This document shows, piece by piece, positions 18,059-26,034 of a stretch of 64,000 bases of DNA (within the stretch, counting starts at the first letter, position 1; the number at the start of each line of letters is the position of its first letter). Under the pieces are notes generated by a model. The model ran no database searches. It worked only from the letters and a program-made list of their open reading frames with translations, and was not told the DNA's origin. The stretch lies in contig JAFLYY010000001.1 in the NCBI GenBank assembly GCA_029785825.1, positions 310,001 through 374,000 of the forward strand, written 5' to 3'. This stretch comes from Nitrososphaerota archaeon. GTDB taxonomy: Archaea; Thermoproteota; Nitrososphaeria; Nitrososphaerales; Gagatemarchaeaceae. Position numbers and translations under genes: made by a program.

Positions 18059-18493
18059 TTGTCTCAGCCTTCCCGGGACAGGGTTGACTACGAGCTCCGG
18101 GGGAAGACCCTCACCGTCTACCTCTACATACTGAAGCACGGTAAGGCAATAGGGGTCCGGGAAGTCCAGAAGGCGCTAGGCTTCTCCAGCCCCTCGGTCG
18201 CGTTCCACCACCTCGACAAGCTCGTGGACCTGGGGGTGGTCGAGAAGGATGAGTACGACAGGTACGTCCTCGCCAAGAAGGTGGACGCGGGGATCCTCCA
18301 TTCGTTCGTCAGCATAGGCGGGGTGACGCTCCCGAGGCTGGGGTTCTACGCTGCCTTCTTCACCACCATAGCGGCCGCCTACCTCCTCTTCGACAGAGGG
18401 TCGCTCGACCTGTACGCGCTCATCGGGACCATAGGCGGGGCGGGGGTCTTCTGGTACGAAGCCTGGAGGGTATGGAGGAGAAAGCCGTTCTGA
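18059..18493 (+). CDS. Winged-helix protein with two C-terminal membrane helices
   Basis: 144 residues. The N-terminal winged helix (residues 10-75: ILKHGKAIGVREVQKALGFS, SVAFHHLDKLVDLGVVEKDE) is ArsR-like. Two transmembrane helices follow (about 91-110 and 115-135), so the DNA-binding domain is tethered to the membrane. Such HTH-2TM proteins are a known archaeal architecture with poorly known roles. The start is TTG 18059, about 28 bases after a TATA-like CTTATCT. The next gene, a surface protein, lies 38 bases downstream and is probably in the same unit. Confidence 0.78.
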   Translation: MSQPSRDRVDYELRGKTLTVYLYILKHGKAIGVREVQKALGFSSPSVAFHHLDKLVDLGVVEKDEYDRYVLAKKVDAGILHSFVSIGGVTLPRLGFYAAFFTTIAAAYLLFDRGSLDLYALIGTIGGAGVFWYEAWRVWRRKPF

Positions 18494-18530
18494 CTGCTAG
18501 AACTAACTACATGACGGGGAGGAGGGAGGT

Positions 18531-18941
18531 ATGAGAGGGCCGCGGTTCAGTTCTGGGCTGGCGGCAGGCATGCTCGTGGCGCTGGCCGTGGTCGCGGCGT
18601 CGGCGGGGATGTCGTACCTAAGCGTAGGGTTCGTATCCGCGTCGCCTTCGCATCAGACTACCCCTTATTCGTCGATCACCGGCGCCGAGACGAAGACCAC
18701 GACGGCGGCCCCCTATCCCGTCACGAGCAACCAGACCCTGTCCGCCGGAGGCACATCAGGTCAGACCTCTTCCTCGGCCTCCCCTCAGGGGTTGTCACTC
18801 GTTCCGTCTTCGAACCTACAGGTAGTTCCGAAGCAGCCTCCGCTCTCCAATGCATTCCTACTGGTCCCAATCCTGGTCGCGTTCCTGGTCGGGGCGGCGC
18901 TGTACAGGGTGTCCAGGGAGAGAACGGATCTATACGATTAA
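18531..18941 (+). CDS. Predicted secreted Ser/Thr-rich protein with C-terminal membrane anchor
   Basis: 136 residues. A signal-type hydrophobic helix (residues 10-34) is followed by a low-complexity Ser/Thr/Pro/Gln region (35-108) with several glycosylation-type sites, one C-terminal transmembrane helix (about 108-125) and a short charged tail. This is the layout of a small surface stalk. ATG 18531 is preceded by a strong GGAGGAGGGAGG sequence. It follows the membrane-tethered HTH gene and may be its target or partner. No family recognised. Confidence 0.65.
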   Translation: MRGPRFSSGLAAGMLVALAVVAASAGMSYLSVGFVSASPSHQTTPYSSITGAETKTTTAAPYPVTSNQTLSAGGTSGQTSSSASPQGLSLVPSSNLQVVPKQPPLSNAFLLVPILVAFLVGAALYRVSRERTDLYD

Positions 18942-18951
18942 GGCGACCGTG

Positions 18952-19335
18952 TTACTTTGCGACCAGGAACTCGCGGCTGTTGGGTTCCTTCCCTTCCCAG
19001 CGCTTCGACCAGTTGGCGAGCTCGCAGAGGATCCTGTAGACCTCATGCCCTTTGACGGTGAGCGAGTATTCAATCCTCGGCTTCTCCTCGGCGTAAACCT
19101 TCCTCTGCACCACTCCGAACTTCTCGAGCTGTGACAGCCTCTCGGCGAGCGAGGTGGCGCTTATCCCGTCAATGTGCCTCTTCAGCACGTTGAACCTCGT
19201 CGGCTCAATCTGGCCCAGCATGTGGATCGTGGGCAAGGTCCAAGTCCGCGTGATCTCGTTCCAGGTCTTGTGGACGATGGCGCACGAGTTGAGCGTCTTC
19301 CGGTCAAGCTCCTCTGACTTGGTCAAGCTAACCAT
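18952..19335 (-). CDS. HxlR-family transcriptional regulator
   Basis: 127 residues. One winged-helix HxlR domain: WTLPTIHMLGQIEPTRFNVL near the N terminus, then ISATSLAERLSQLEKFGVVQ and the wing RIEYSLTVKGHEVYRILCEL. HxlR proteins usually sense redox or aldehyde stress. A Cys occurs at position 18 (LNSCAIVHK), a plausible redox sensor as in YodB/HypR-type members. It is divergent from PPOX-HtrA with 59 bases between, and the two starts share one TATA. Confidence 0.88.
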   Translation of the reverse strand: MVSLTKSEELDRKTLNSCAIVHKTWNEITRTWTLPTIHMLGQIEPTRFNVLKRHIDGISATSLAERLSQLEKFGVVQRKVYAEEKPRIEYSLTVKGHEVYRILCELANWSKRWEGKEPNSREFLVAK

Positions 19336-19394
19336 GAGCTAGTTAGTTCAGATAGACTACCAGTCTTAAAAACCTGTCTCGACCGGAGCCGAAC
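19336..19394. promoter_or_regulatory. Divergent promoter HxlR / PPOX-HtrA
   Basis: CTTAAAAAC (19365-19373) is 26 bases before the PPOX ATG (19395) and about 34 before the HxlR ATG (19335, minus), so it probably serves both directions. TAGTTAGTTC (19340-19349) overlaps the expected HxlR start site. The same 10-mer occurs inverted at 18500-18509, upstream of the surface-protein gene, and could be the HxlR operator. Confidence 0.45.
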
Positions 19395-19769
19395 ATGTTC
19401 AGAGGTCAGCGCACGAGCGGGACGGCGGCATTTACTGAGGTCGAAGCCGCCTACCTGGCGGAGGGGTTCATCGGGAGGGTGGCGACGGCTTCCCTGTCCG
19501 GGCAGCCCCATGTGGTCCCGGTCGGCTACAGGTTCGACGGGGCGACGATAACCTTCGGCGGTTGGAACCTGAAGTCCACCCTGAAGTATAGGAACATGAT
19601 GGCCAACGACAAGGTCGCGTTCGTCGTCGATGACGTGGTGTCGACCGACCCCTGGGAAGTGAGAGGGGTCGAGGTGAGGGGGAGGGCAGAGCCCGTGGCA
19701 GGAGAGGACGGTGTGAGCATGGTGAGGATAATCCCACTCAATATCAGGAGCTGGGGTCTGAGGGACTGA
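19395..19769 (+). CDS. PPOX-class (F420-type) protein
   Basis: 124 residues forming a split-barrel PPOX domain: AYLAEGFIGRVATASLSGQP, VVPVGYRFDGATITFGGWNL, then STLKYRNMMANDKVAFVVDD, ending in VRIIPLNIRSWGL. The STLKYRN segment and the C-terminal MVRIIP strand fit the family of F420-dependent PPOX oxidoreductases; the substrate is unknown. The HtrA gene begins two bases after its stop. Divergence from an HxlR regulator suggests stress induction. Confidence 0.85.
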   Translation: MFRGQRTSGTAAFTEVEAAYLAEGFIGRVATASLSGQPHVVPVGYRFDGATITFGGWNLKSTLKYRNMMANDKVAFVVDDVVSTDPWEVRGVEVRGRAEPVAGEDGVSMVRIIPLNIRSWGLRD

Positions 19770-19771
19770 AG

Positions 19772-20731
19772 TTGGCGCTTTCAGGGTTCGAAGGGCAGGT
19801 CACAGGGGCGGTAGAGAAGGTCAGCGAAAGCATAGTCAGCGTCGCCAGCACGAGGCTTGAGCGGCGGTTCTTCGCCGTCGTCCCCCTCGAGGGGCAGGGG
19901 TCGGGGATAGTGCTCGACAGGAGGGGGCTCATCGTGACCAACAACCACGTCATAGCCGGCGCCAGCCAGGTCCACGTCAGCCTCAAGGACGGCAGGACGT
20001 TCACCGGGGAGGTGGTGGGGTCCGACGAGGCGACCGACGTCGCGGTGATACGCATGGATGCCACCGACCTCCCGGCCGCAGAGCTTGGAGACTCGGAGGC
20101 GGTCAGGGTCGGTCAGTTCGTCTTGGCAATCGGGAACGCCCTCGCCCTCCCCGGAGGGCCGACGGTCTCCATGGGGGTGCTCAGCGCCAAGGGGAGGCCG
20201 CTCCCAGGCACGGACTTCATCTTCGAAGGGCTGCTTCAGACCGACGCGGCGGTCAATCCAGGGAACAGCGGGGGCCCTCTGGCGGACCTTGACGGGCGCA
20301 TCATCGGGATCACGACCATGATGATCCCCTACGCCCAGGGGATGGGGTTCGCGATACCCATCAACACCGTCAAGAAGATAGCCGACGAGATACTCGAGAA
20401 CGGCAGGGTCAGCCGCCGCTGGATCGGAATATCTGGGATAGACGTCACCCCTCAGCTCGCGAGGCAGTACAGCCTGTCGACGGAGGCCGGTTTCTTAGTT
20501 GCCGAGGTGGTCCCGCGGAGCCCCGCCGACTTCGCAGGGGTCCGCAACGGAGACGTGATAATGGGAGCCGACGGGTCCGAGGTGAAGCACACCAAGGACC
20601 TGCTTGTAGCGATCTCGAAGGCCAAACAGGGAGGGACGGTAAGGCTCGACGTCAACCGCCAGGGGAGGCGGGGGGCCCTTGAGGTGAGCCCGACGGAATC
20701 CGCGCCCGTCCGACCCATATACGGACGTTAA
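19772..20731 (+). CDS. htrA: HtrA/DegP-like serine protease with PDZ domain
   Basis: 319 residues from TTG 19772. The trypsin-like domain shows all three catalytic residues: His in LIVTNNHVIAG (about residue 55), Asp in EATDVAVIR (about 88) and Ser in NPGNSGGPLADL (about 169). A PDZ domain (about 225-305: GISGIDVTPQLARQYSLSTE, RSPADFAGVRNGDVIMGADG) follows. There is no signal peptide or N-terminal membrane helix, so it should act in the cytosol, unlike bacterial DegP. It starts two bases after the PPOX stop and is probably translationally coupled. Confidence 0.93.
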   Translation: MALSGFEGQVTGAVEKVSESIVSVASTRLERRFFAVVPLEGQGSGIVLDRRGLIVTNNHVIAGASQVHVSLKDGRTFTGEVVGSDEATDVAVIRMDATDLPAAELGDSEAVRVGQFVLAIGNALALPGGPTVSMGVLSAKGRPLPGTDFIFEGLLQTDAAVNPGNSGGPLADLDGRIIGITTMMIPYAQGMGFAIPINTVKKIADEILENGRVSRRWIGISGIDVTPQLARQYSLSTEAGFLVAEVVPRSPADFAGVRNGDVIMGADGSEVKHTKDLLVAISKAKQGGTVRLDVNRQGRRGALEVSPTESAPVRPIYGR

Positions 20732-20767
20732 CCAACGGCTTTAATCTGGCTCCGCGCACCCCCTCTT

Positions 20768-21901
20768 GTGGCGTTCACAACCACTGTGGTCGGAAGCTTC
20801 CCCAGGCCCCGGGAGCTCATCGAGGCGACGAAGAGGCACGCGAAGGGCGAGCTGTCGGACATGGAATACGACGGGCTTCTGGACAAGGCGACCCGGTCCA
20901 TAGTCGCGGGGGAGGAGCAGGCAGGTATCGACGTCATAACCGACGGGGAGCAGAGGCGGAGCAGCTTCGTCAGCTTTGTCGGCGATAAAATCCCCGGCTT
21001 CAAGGTCATGCACATAACACAGCTCAACCCTGACGCCATGGAGATACTCAAGCGCAACAAGGTCCAGCTTACTTACATGCGGGCCGTAGTGACGGAGGAG
21101 TTGGGCGACGCGGTCATCGCCCGAGACGAGTTCGACGCGGCCAAGAAGCACTCGAAGAAGCCGTTCAAAGTCACGCTCCCAGCGCCTTACCTGGTGATGT
21201 GGGAGAGCTGGCACAAGGAGCTCTCGAAGGGGGCCTATCCCAGAGCGGAAGACTTTGCCTACGCCTACGCGCGTCTCCTCAGAGCGGAGGTCCAAAGGCT
21301 GAAGGAGGCGGGGGTATCTTTCATCCAGATAGACGAGCCGATGCTCGGAGACCTCACGGAGGCGGGGGAAAAGCCCGACAGGTACAGGAAGGTGTTCGAC
21401 GAGCTCTACGGCCAGAAGTACAGAGGGTTCAAGGAAGAACTGAAGCTTGCCGTGGACCTCCTCAACGAGGTCACCAAGGGGGTTGGCGGCGTGAGGGTAG
21501 GGGTCCACATGGACCGCTGGCCGAACAAAGACTCTCCCTATTTCGACCTCGGATACGAGCGGTTCCTCCCTGAGCTGCTCGAGACGAAGACCCAACAGTT
21601 CGTACTGGAGTACACGAGCCCAGGCACCGGAGACCCGGCAAAGCTGGTGAAGGAGTTCCCCGACGGCATGGAGATAGGCCTAGGTGTGGTAAGCGTCCAG
21701 GACTACGAGGTCGAGTCCCCGGAGACGATAGTCTCTCGTGCCAAGCGGGTGACCAGCTCAATAGATCCCGAACGGATCTGGCTCAACCCAGACTGTGGTT
21801 TCGCCCCCGGGATGTTCAGGGCCTTCCCGGTCGACGTCGCCTTCGCCAAGCTGAAGTCGATGTCGAAGGCGGCGGAAATACTTAGGAAAGAGTTCGCCTG
21901 A
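20768..21901 (+). CDS. Core methionine synthase (MetE C-terminal domain type)
   Basis: 377 residues from GTG 20768, only the catalytic (C-terminal) TIM barrel of MetE. It begins FTTTVVGSFPRPRELIEA; IQIDEPMLGD is the homocysteine/zinc-site strand, FVLEYTSPGTGD holds the Glu ligand, and LNPDCGFAP (Cys343) the second Cys ligand. The His-x-Cys ligand pair is changed: His247-Met-Asp249 stands where HVC is usual. Such core enzymes usually take the methyl group from a corrinoid protein or another donor rather than methyl-THF. The neighbouring MTHFR-like gene hints at a pterin C1 donor. Confidence 0.85.
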   Translation: MAFTTTVVGSFPRPRELIEATKRHAKGELSDMEYDGLLDKATRSIVAGEEQAGIDVITDGEQRRSSFVSFVGDKIPGFKVMHITQLNPDAMEILKRNKVQLTYMRAVVTEELGDAVIARDEFDAAKKHSKKPFKVTLPAPYLVMWESWHKELSKGAYPRAEDFAYAYARLLRAEVQRLKEAGVSFIQIDEPMLGDLTEAGEKPDRYRKVFDELYGQKYRGFKEELKLAVDLLNEVTKGVGGVRVGVHMDRWPNKDSPYFDLGYERFLPELLETKTQQFVLEYTSPGTGDPAKLVKEFPDGMEIGLGVVSVQDYEVESPETIVSRAKRVTSSIDPERIWLNPDCGFAPGMFRAFPVDVAFAKLKSMSKAAEILRKEFA

Positions 21902-21911
21902 GAGGTCCATC

Positions 21912-22847
21912 TTGGGCCTGAAGGCGTCGCTGGCGAGCAGTCCTGTCATCTACGAGATAGTCCCTCCCCGGAGGGACCCGTCCAGGTTCAGCACAGAGAT
22001 TGGCGGAGTGGAAGTGGTCCTCCTCGACAAGCGGATCACCGCCATCAACATCCCTGAGCTGATCAAGCGCCGGGAGGACCACGGGAGCGTCGTCTATTCC
22101 CCTGCGACAATCCCTCCCGAAGAGTACGCTATGATGATCAGGGACTACAAGGAGTCCGTCGTAAACCTCGTCGCCCCGCGTATGGAGGAGGAGGCGTTCT
22201 TGAAGAGAGCGAGGAAGATCATCCACGAGTACAAGGTCCCTAACCTCGTCGTCGTGGGGAAGGAGAGGACGACGGACAGGCTACCGGGACCTGACGTGGC
22301 GAGGGCGCTCGGGCTCCTCTCCCAGGAGAGGACGGATTCGGTAGCCCTAGGCGGGGTCTGCATATTTTCCCGGACCACCCCGCCCCTGGACGAACGGCGG
22401 GGGCCTTCCTCCCAGAGCGAGGCTAGGCGCGTCTGGCTGAAAGCCCAGGCCGGAGCGGATTTCGTCACCAGCCAGATCAACCTCGAAGCAGCCCCTGTCA
22501 GCCGCTTCCTCAGGGCCTACCAGGCCATCTGCGAGGAGACTGGGCAGAAGCCCGTGACGGTGTTCGTGAGTCTGACGACGGTCCCCACCCGGACCATATT
22601 GTCTCTCATCGAATCGCTCGACGTCGTCGTCCCGTCCCCTGTGAAGAGGAGGCTCCTGAGCGCCTCCGAAATGGGGAAGGAGTCGGTGAAAGTCTCACAC
22701 GACGTCTTCGCCGAGGTGCTCTCGCAGGCGGAGAAAGACGGCATAACGGTCCCGCTGGGGCTCCAGGTCGAGCAGGTCGGCGTGAACAGCGGCGCCCTTA
22801 CGCTGGACCTCCTCGACACTGTCTACCCCATGGCCCGAGGGCGCTGA
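21912..22847 (+). CDS. Methylenetetrahydrofolate reductase-like protein
   Basis: 311 residues with the MTHFR TIM-barrel layout: IYEIVPPRRDPSRF near the N terminus (the family's E/P...RG motif), NLVVVGKERTT, a GGVCIF strand, then GADFVTSQINLEAAPVSRFL, the diagnostic strand. It should bind FAD and reduce a methylene-pterin to the methyl form. The gene starts ten bases after the methionine synthase stop, so the pair probably makes methionine methyl groups. Whether the carrier is tetrahydrofolate or a methanopterin-type pterin cannot be told. Confidence 0.82.
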   Translation: MGLKASLASSPVIYEIVPPRRDPSRFSTEIGGVEVVLLDKRITAINIPELIKRREDHGSVVYSPATIPPEEYAMMIRDYKESVVNLVAPRMEEEAFLKRARKIIHEYKVPNLVVVGKERTTDRLPGPDVARALGLLSQERTDSVALGGVCIFSRTTPPLDERRGPSSQSEARRVWLKAQAGADFVTSQINLEAAPVSRFLRAYQAICEETGQKPVTVFVSLTTVPTRTILSLIESLDVVVPSPVKRRLLSASEMGKESVKVSHDVFAEVLSQAEKDGITVPLGLQVEQVGVNSGALTLDLLDTVYPMARGR

Positions 22848-22887
22848 GCCGAACGATTTTTTACCGCACGAAGTCCACGCGACGGCC

Positions 22888-23631
22888 ATGGGCAAGGGGA
22901 CCCAGGCGGCGATCCTTTGCGGGGGGAGGGGGGAGCGGCTGAAACCTCTGACCGACTACTTCCAGAAGGTGATGATCCCGATTGGGCCGAAGAAGCTCCC
23001 GCTCCTGGCATACATAATCGCCCTTGTGAAGCACCACGGGATAGAGGACATCGCCCTTCTCACAGGCTACCGTTCGGAAGACATCAGGCACTATTTCGGG
23101 GACGGGAAACAGCACGGGGTCAGGCTCTCCTATTCCAAAGATGAGAACGGGGTCAGCGGGAGCCTCAACGCGGTCGCCCACGCCCTCCGGAACGAGGCGA
23201 TTGACAGCGACGAGCTCCTCATCTACTACGGAGACATCCTGACTGACCTGGACATTACCGCCCTCCTCGAGACCCACAGGAGGACTGGTGCCGACGTCAC
23301 CCTTGTCTTGGACAAGGGGTACACTCTCCCCGTCGGAGTGGCGGAGCTGAACGGTGACATGGTTTCTTCCTTCAAGGAGAAGCCGCGGGTGGACCTCACA
23401 GTTACCACAGGGCCGATGGTCGTGGGTCCGAACGCCATGGAGCTCATGAAGTCGCTCGCGAGCAAGGAAAGGCCGGACCTCATGACCGACTTCGTCCCGG
23501 AGATGCTGAAGAGGGGAGGTAAGGTGGCCGCTTTCTACAACCAGAAGGAGTGGTTAGACGTGGGGACTCTCACGAACTTCGAGAAACTGAACCAGAAACT
23601 GGCGAGGCATCCCCTCAACCACCTCGTCTGA
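22888..23631 (+). CDS. Sugar-phosphate nucleotidylyltransferase
   Basis: 247 residues. The N-terminal nucleotide-binding signature AAILCGGRGERLKPLTDYFQ (residues 7-26) and Lys in KVMIPIGPKKLPLL are those of GlmU/RfbA/ManC-type enzymes. The YYGDILTDLD strand carries the metal-binding Asp, and EWLDVGTLTNFEKLNQKL closes the fold. It activates a sugar phosphate as NDP-sugar for glycan or glycoprotein synthesis; the sugar is unknown. A TATA-like GATTTTTTACC (22855-22865) is 26 bases before the ATG. Confidence 0.9.
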   Translation: MGKGTQAAILCGGRGERLKPLTDYFQKVMIPIGPKKLPLLAYIIALVKHHGIEDIALLTGYRSEDIRHYFGDGKQHGVRLSYSKDENGVSGSLNAVAHALRNEAIDSDELLIYYGDILTDLDITALLETHRRTGADVTLVLDKGYTLPVGVAELNGDMVSSFKEKPRVDLTVTTGPMVVGPNAMELMKSLASKERPDLMTDFVPEMLKRGGKVAAFYNQKEWLDVGTLTNFEKLNQKLARHPLNHLV

Positions 23632-23635
23632 GCAG

Positions 23636-24760
23636 CTAGTCTTCACGCCAGCGGAAGAACTTCACGGCTAGGGCGAAGACGGCGGCAGATATGACGAGAA
23701 GGAGCCCCGCGTCGAAGTACGCAGGGCCGAAGTTCTTGTAGATCATCACGTCGTTCAGCCCCTCTATCATGTAGTAGAGCGGGAGGACGTGGGCGACTGT
23801 CTGAAGGTACTTGGGCATCGACGTGACCGGGAAGAACGTCCCCGAGAGGAACATCATCGGAAATGTCACGAGGTTCCCCACCACAGAGGCCGCCTCGGGG
23901 CTGTTGGAGACGGTCCCCACGAGCATCCCGAGGGATACGAAGAAGAAGGGCCCCAGCACGAGGAACATCCCGATCCCCCAGTTCAGGGTTATGTGGGCCC
24001 CGAACGCGTATACGCCGACCAGGGTCATGAGGAAGAATGAGACGACCGTGGTCCCGATGTACCAGATTATCTTGGCCAGGAGCCATTCGGTCTTTGTCAG
24101 AGGCGTGAGCGAGAGGAGCTTGAACACCTTGTCCCTCCGATAGGTGGAACTGATGTTCACGAGGGCGAACATAGGGCTCGTGAGGGCCGCGAAGCCTATG
24201 AGACCAGGGACCAGGAAGTCGATGTACTTGTAGTTCGAGGAGACGGCTGTCTTGGACGTTATCCCCACCGAGTGCACCCCGGTAGCGCCGTGGACGTTGA
24301 AACCGTTCACGACCACCGCGACGATGCCGGAAACCACGGCGCTGGTCGTAGAAGTCGGGTTGCCGTAGACGGTCACGTTGACCTTGTCCCCCGCCTGATA
24401 GGCGGCGCTGAAGTTTGCTGGGATGACTATGCCGTCCGACGCGGAATTCGACGTAAGGAACTGCGTGAAGTTCTGGTCAGAAGGGACCGGGCGCAGGCAG
24501 AGCCCCGAGGTGCTGTTGGAGCTGCAGTAGTTGGAGGTGCTGTTCAACGCCGACACGAACGACGAGCCGATGGGGCCCACGTCCATGTTCTGCACGTACA
24601 CCTTCGACTGGCTGATCCCGCCGGACGAGAAGATCGCGCCGAAGAGCAGGATCAGGATGATGGGGAACACGAGGGTGAAAAAGAACCCCTCTTTGCTCCT
24701 GAGGTTCGACCTCCCGTACACCTTCAGGTCTGCCGTCATCCTGCGTATGCTGAATCCCAT
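23636..24760 (-). CDS. ABC-2 type transporter permease
   Basis: 374 residues. One transmembrane helix near residue 30 (FFFTLVFPIILILLFGAIFS), a large extracytoplasmic domain (about 45-175) rich in Asn/Ser/Thr, then five transmembrane helices ending in a charged FFRWRED tail. This is the ABC2_membrane layout of daunorubicin/multidrug exporters. It starts one base after the ATPase stop, so the pair makes one exporter. Substrate unknown. Confidence 0.9.
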   Translation of the reverse strand: MGFSIRRMTADLKVYGRSNLRSKEGFFFTLVFPIILILLFGAIFSSGGISQSKVYVQNMDVGPIGSSFVSALNSTSNYCSSNSTSGLCLRPVPSDQNFTQFLTSNSASDGIVIPANFSAAYQAGDKVNVTVYGNPTSTTSAVVSGIVAVVVNGFNVHGATGVHSVGITSKTAVSSNYKYIDFLVPGLIGFAALTSPMFALVNISSTYRRDKVFKLLSLTPLTKTEWLLAKIIWYIGTTVVSFFLMTLVGVYAFGAHITLNWGIGMFLVLGPFFFVSLGMLVGTVSNSPEAASVVGNLVTFPMMFLSGTFFPVTSMPKYLQTVAHVLPLYYMIEGLNDVMIYKNFGPAYFDAGLLLVISAAVFALAVKFFRWRED

Positions 24761-25678
24761 CTACTCCCCCCCTTTGCCCGTCCCGCCTTCCCCCACGAGC
24801 TTGAGGAATACGTCCTCGAGGCTGTCCCTCTTCACCGTGAGGTCTCCCCACTCGGCCCCTGATTCCTCTATGGCGCCCAGGGCGACCAGAGCGTCTTTCT
24901 TGTCCCTGAGCATGATCGTCACAGTCTCCCCGTCCCTCCCCACGTCCAGCTTCGTGTTCTCCTGCAAGTAGGCGAATAGTCCCTGGCTCCCTTTGACCAC
25001 CATCCTCTGCCCTGTGCCGAACCTCGATTCTATCTCCGCTGTCGTCCCGATGGCCACGATCCTGCCGTGGTTCATTATCGCCACCCGGTCGGCCAGCTCT
25101 TCCGCCTCCTCCAGGTAGTGGGTGGTGAGCATGACCGTCCTCCCCTCGCCCTTCAGCCTCCTGACGACCTCCCATACGGCCCTCCTCGCCTGAGGGTCAA
25201 GCCCCGTCGTCGGCTCGTCCAGAAAGACCACTTCGGGGTCGTTGACCAGCGACAGCGCCATCCCCAGTTTCTGCTTCTGCCCCCCCGACAGGTTCTGGAA
25301 CCAGACGTTCTCCGCGTCGTCAAGGATCACCCTCTTGAGGAGCTCGTCCGGGTCCACTTTCCTCCCGAAGAGGGCCCCGTAGTATACGATTGCCTCCCGC
25401 GGCGTCGGATAGTCGAGGAACTTGAACCCCTGGGGGGTCACCCCTATCTTCTTGTGGAGTTCATACCCCGACTTCCACGGGTCCATCCCCAGGACCTGCG
25501 CGGTGCCCTCGTCCCTGTCCCTGAGCCCTTCAAGGATCTCGATCGTGGTCGTCTTCCCGGCCCCGTTCGGCCCCAGCAGTGAAAACACTTCCCCCTCGCC
25601 CACCGAGAAAGAGATGCCGTCTACGGCCTGCAGTCCCCCGTATCTCTTCTTCAGTCCGTCGACCTCTATGGCGGGCAA
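24761..25678 (-). CDS. ABC transporter ATP-binding protein
   Basis: 305 residues from TTG 25678. Walker [17 protein letters not shown] (residues 34-49), Q-loop GVTPQGFKF, signature [14 protein letters not shown] (about 134-147), Walker [16 protein letters not shown] and H-loop TTHYLEEAE are all intact. The C-terminal 90 residues form the regulatory extension common in DrrA-type exporters. A minus-strand TATA-like CGTAAATAGC (25700-25709) lies about 26 bases before the TTG, pointing to a leaderless TTG-initiated mRNA. Confidence 0.93.
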   Translation of the reverse strand: MPAIEVDGLKKRYGGLQAVDGISFSVGEGEVFSLLGPNGAGKTTTIEILEGLRDRDEGTAQVLGMDPWKSGYELHKKIGVTPQGFKFLDYPTPREAIVYYGALFGRKVDPDELLKRVILDDAENVWFQNLSGGQKQKLGMALSLVNDPEVVFLDEPTTGLDPQARRAVWEVVRRLKGEGRTVMLTTHYLEEAEELADRVAIMNHGRIVAIGTTAEIESRFGTGQRMVVKGSQGLFAYLQENTKLDVGRDGETVTIMLRDKKDALVALGAIEESGAEWGDLTVKRDSLEDVFLKLVGEGGTGKGGE

Positions 25679-25719
25679 TTGAGGGCCCGCACTGGCATTC
25701 GCTATTTACGGTGTTTCTT

Positions 25720-25938
25720 TCAAGTGTTGACGGGCCGCTCCCATCCCCACGGGCCCCTCGCCCACCATCTGCCGAAGAGGACCATGGCGATCCCTCCTAA
25801 GATCAGTATTATCCCTACTATCACGGCGAGGAGCTGGAGGATCACCACGATGATGCTCACTACGAAGCTGGCCAGAAGTATGATAATCGCCGCCCCGATG
25901 AGTACCATCAGGGCTCCGAGCAGCTGTGACCTGTGCAC
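25720..25938 (-). CDS. Small two-helix membrane protein
   Basis: 72 residues from GTG 25938. Two long, very hydrophobic Ile/Val/Leu helices (residues 6-30 and 33-58) are joined by a tight turn and followed by a Trp/Arg-rich end (FGRWWARGPWGWERP). A minus-strand TATA (CTAAATATC, near 25957-25965) is about 25 bases before the GTG. Arginase is divergent 96 bases away. Function unknown. Confidence 0.6.
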   Translation of the reverse strand: MHRSQLLGALMVLIGAAIIILLASFVVSIIVVILQLLAVIVGIILILGGIAMVLFGRWWARGPWGWERPVNT

Positions 25939-26034
25939 TGCCTCTTCCGCCGCGGCGCGATATTTAGCCTCTCGAGCCCTTCTCGAACCCCTGACGCGAG
26001 TCCGTTAATATCATGGGCGTAGCCGTCCCTGCCG

